From assembly GCF_014199205.1 (NCBI RefSeq), contig NZ_JACIJD010000002.1, forward strand, positions 248,001 through 312,000: DNA of 64,000 nt, in the 5' to 3' direction. Below are positions 63,600 through 64,000 of the stretch, piece after piece. A program made the translations under genes and the position numbers. Every line of letters begins with the position of its first letter. The stretch's first letter is position 1. The DNA comes from Muricoccus pecuniae. Its GTDB lineage: Bacteria; Pseudomonadota; Alphaproteobacteria; Acetobacterales; Acetobacteraceae. The notes beneath the pieces were generated by a model. The model searched no databases, was not told where the DNA came from, and saw nothing but the letters and a program-made list of their open reading frames with translations.

Positions 63600-64000
63600 A
63601 GAGGAGGCCGAGGTCGAGAAGCGCCCGGCGCATCGCCGGCGGCAGTTCCTCGATTCCCTCCACCGCCGCCTCGCCCTCCGCGAGGTCCGGGGGTGCCGCA
63701 TGGGCTTCGAGGTAGCGCCACCCCTGGAAGGCCTTCACCGGGCGGGGGCGGACATGGACGAGGCCGGGCTGGAGGATGAGCGCTGTGGCGCCCGTGCCGT
63801 CCGCCCGCTTCACGGGCTCGATCGCGAGGATTCGCTGGCGCACGCGCAGCACCCCCGCCACCACCCAGTAGATGGAGCCGCCCTCCAGGATCTCCGGCGC
63901 GCGCCGGGGCGTCATGCGCGTGACGTGGCGCAGCCCCTCCGGGCCGCGGGCGCGCAGCGCCTGGCCGCGCTCCAGCGCATCGACGTCCTTCGGCCCCACG
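63598..64000 (-). CDS. DUF1489 family protein (partial)
   Basis: The C-terminal 133 residues of a DUF1489 protein run off the right edge, so the start is outside the window. The family pattern is HVTRMTPRRAPEILEGGSIYWVVAGVLRVRQRILAIEP split near 25-62 of the visible part, followed by LILQPGLVHVRPRPVKAFQGWRYL. The family is common in alphaproteobacteria and has no known function. The stop at 63598 lies inside the second dyad of the intergenic repeat. Confidence 0.85.
   Translation of the reverse strand, partial: VGPKDVDALERGQALRARGPEGLRHVTRMTPRRAPEILEGGSIYWVVAGVLRVRQRILAIEPVKRADGTGATALILQPGLVHVRPRPVKAFQGWRYLEAHAAPPDLAEGEAAVEGIEELPPAMRRALLDLGLL

Overview
The window is about 70% GC, with short intergenic gaps, frequent start/stop overlaps (ATGA, GTGA, TGATG) and GC-ending codons. 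Gene content and order (glyQ-glyS-ppdK, coxB-coxA-ctaB-ctaG-coxC-surf1, DUF374-kdtA-lpxK, TRAP transporters, Er-VIT1 protein) point to a chromosomal segment of an alphaproteobacterium, most likely an aerobic Acetobacteraceae (Roseomonas-like) member of Rhodospirillales. That taxonomic call is inference. I see no phage, transposase, integrase, CRISPR array, rRNA or tRNA.

Layout. 1-6.6 kb (minus strand): class A beta-lactamase, a sugar-kinase-like ROK protein whose two halves are in swapped order, an acyl-CoA synthetase/enoyl-CoA hydratase pair and an MHS-type MFS transporter. 6.8-10.7 kb (minus): a TRAP uptake system (dctP-dctQ-dctM) translationally coupled to a hydratase/FAH-like enzyme. 10.8-16.3 kb: ferredoxin-NADP reductase, GNAT acetyltransferases, a DUF3429 membrane protein, a phytase-like esterase and an amidase.

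16.3-23.6 kb is the most interesting part. A 22-bp palindrome separates a small CxCC protein resembling a G3E (COG0523) metallochaperone without its P-loop (minus) from a tight plus-strand run: ArsR-methyltransferase regulator, metH, a CDF metal transporter, tonB and cob(I)alamin adenosyltransferase, with gaps of 8-25 bases. It reads as one cobalamin/methionine/metal transcription unit with one divergent operator.

23.7-39.8 kb: DUF4142 lipoprotein, M20 peptidase, threonine-synthase-like enzyme, a pfkB-glk pair, dctA, TRIC channel, MFS and LysR, DUF2076 protein, CoA-binding protein, a GH17/membrane glucan enzyme, a DUF892 stress protein, DUF167, an S49 peptidase and a LysE exporter. 39.9-45.8 kb: glyQ, glyS and ppdK. 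45.8-49.2 kb (minus): exonuclease III, FAH hydrolase, a 370-base non-coding stretch with a strong hairpin, a class I amidotransferase and LolA. 49.3-58.2 kb (plus): a GT-like fragment, a zinc-site ArsR regulator, the aa3 oxidase cluster with its assembly factors (including a 49-residue protein) and an M32 carboxypeptidase. 58.3-64 kb (minus): DUF2272 lipoprotein, MbfA-like ferritin/VIT1 iron exporter, the lipid A/Kdo genes lpxK-kdtA-DUF374, a dispersed intergenic repeat and a partial DUF1489 gene.

Together the genes describe an aerobic respiring cell that takes up organic acids (TRAP, DctA), has PfkB/Glk/PpdK for sugar and C3 flux, makes lipopolysaccharide, and uses cobalamin-dependent methionine synthase under metabolite-linked control.
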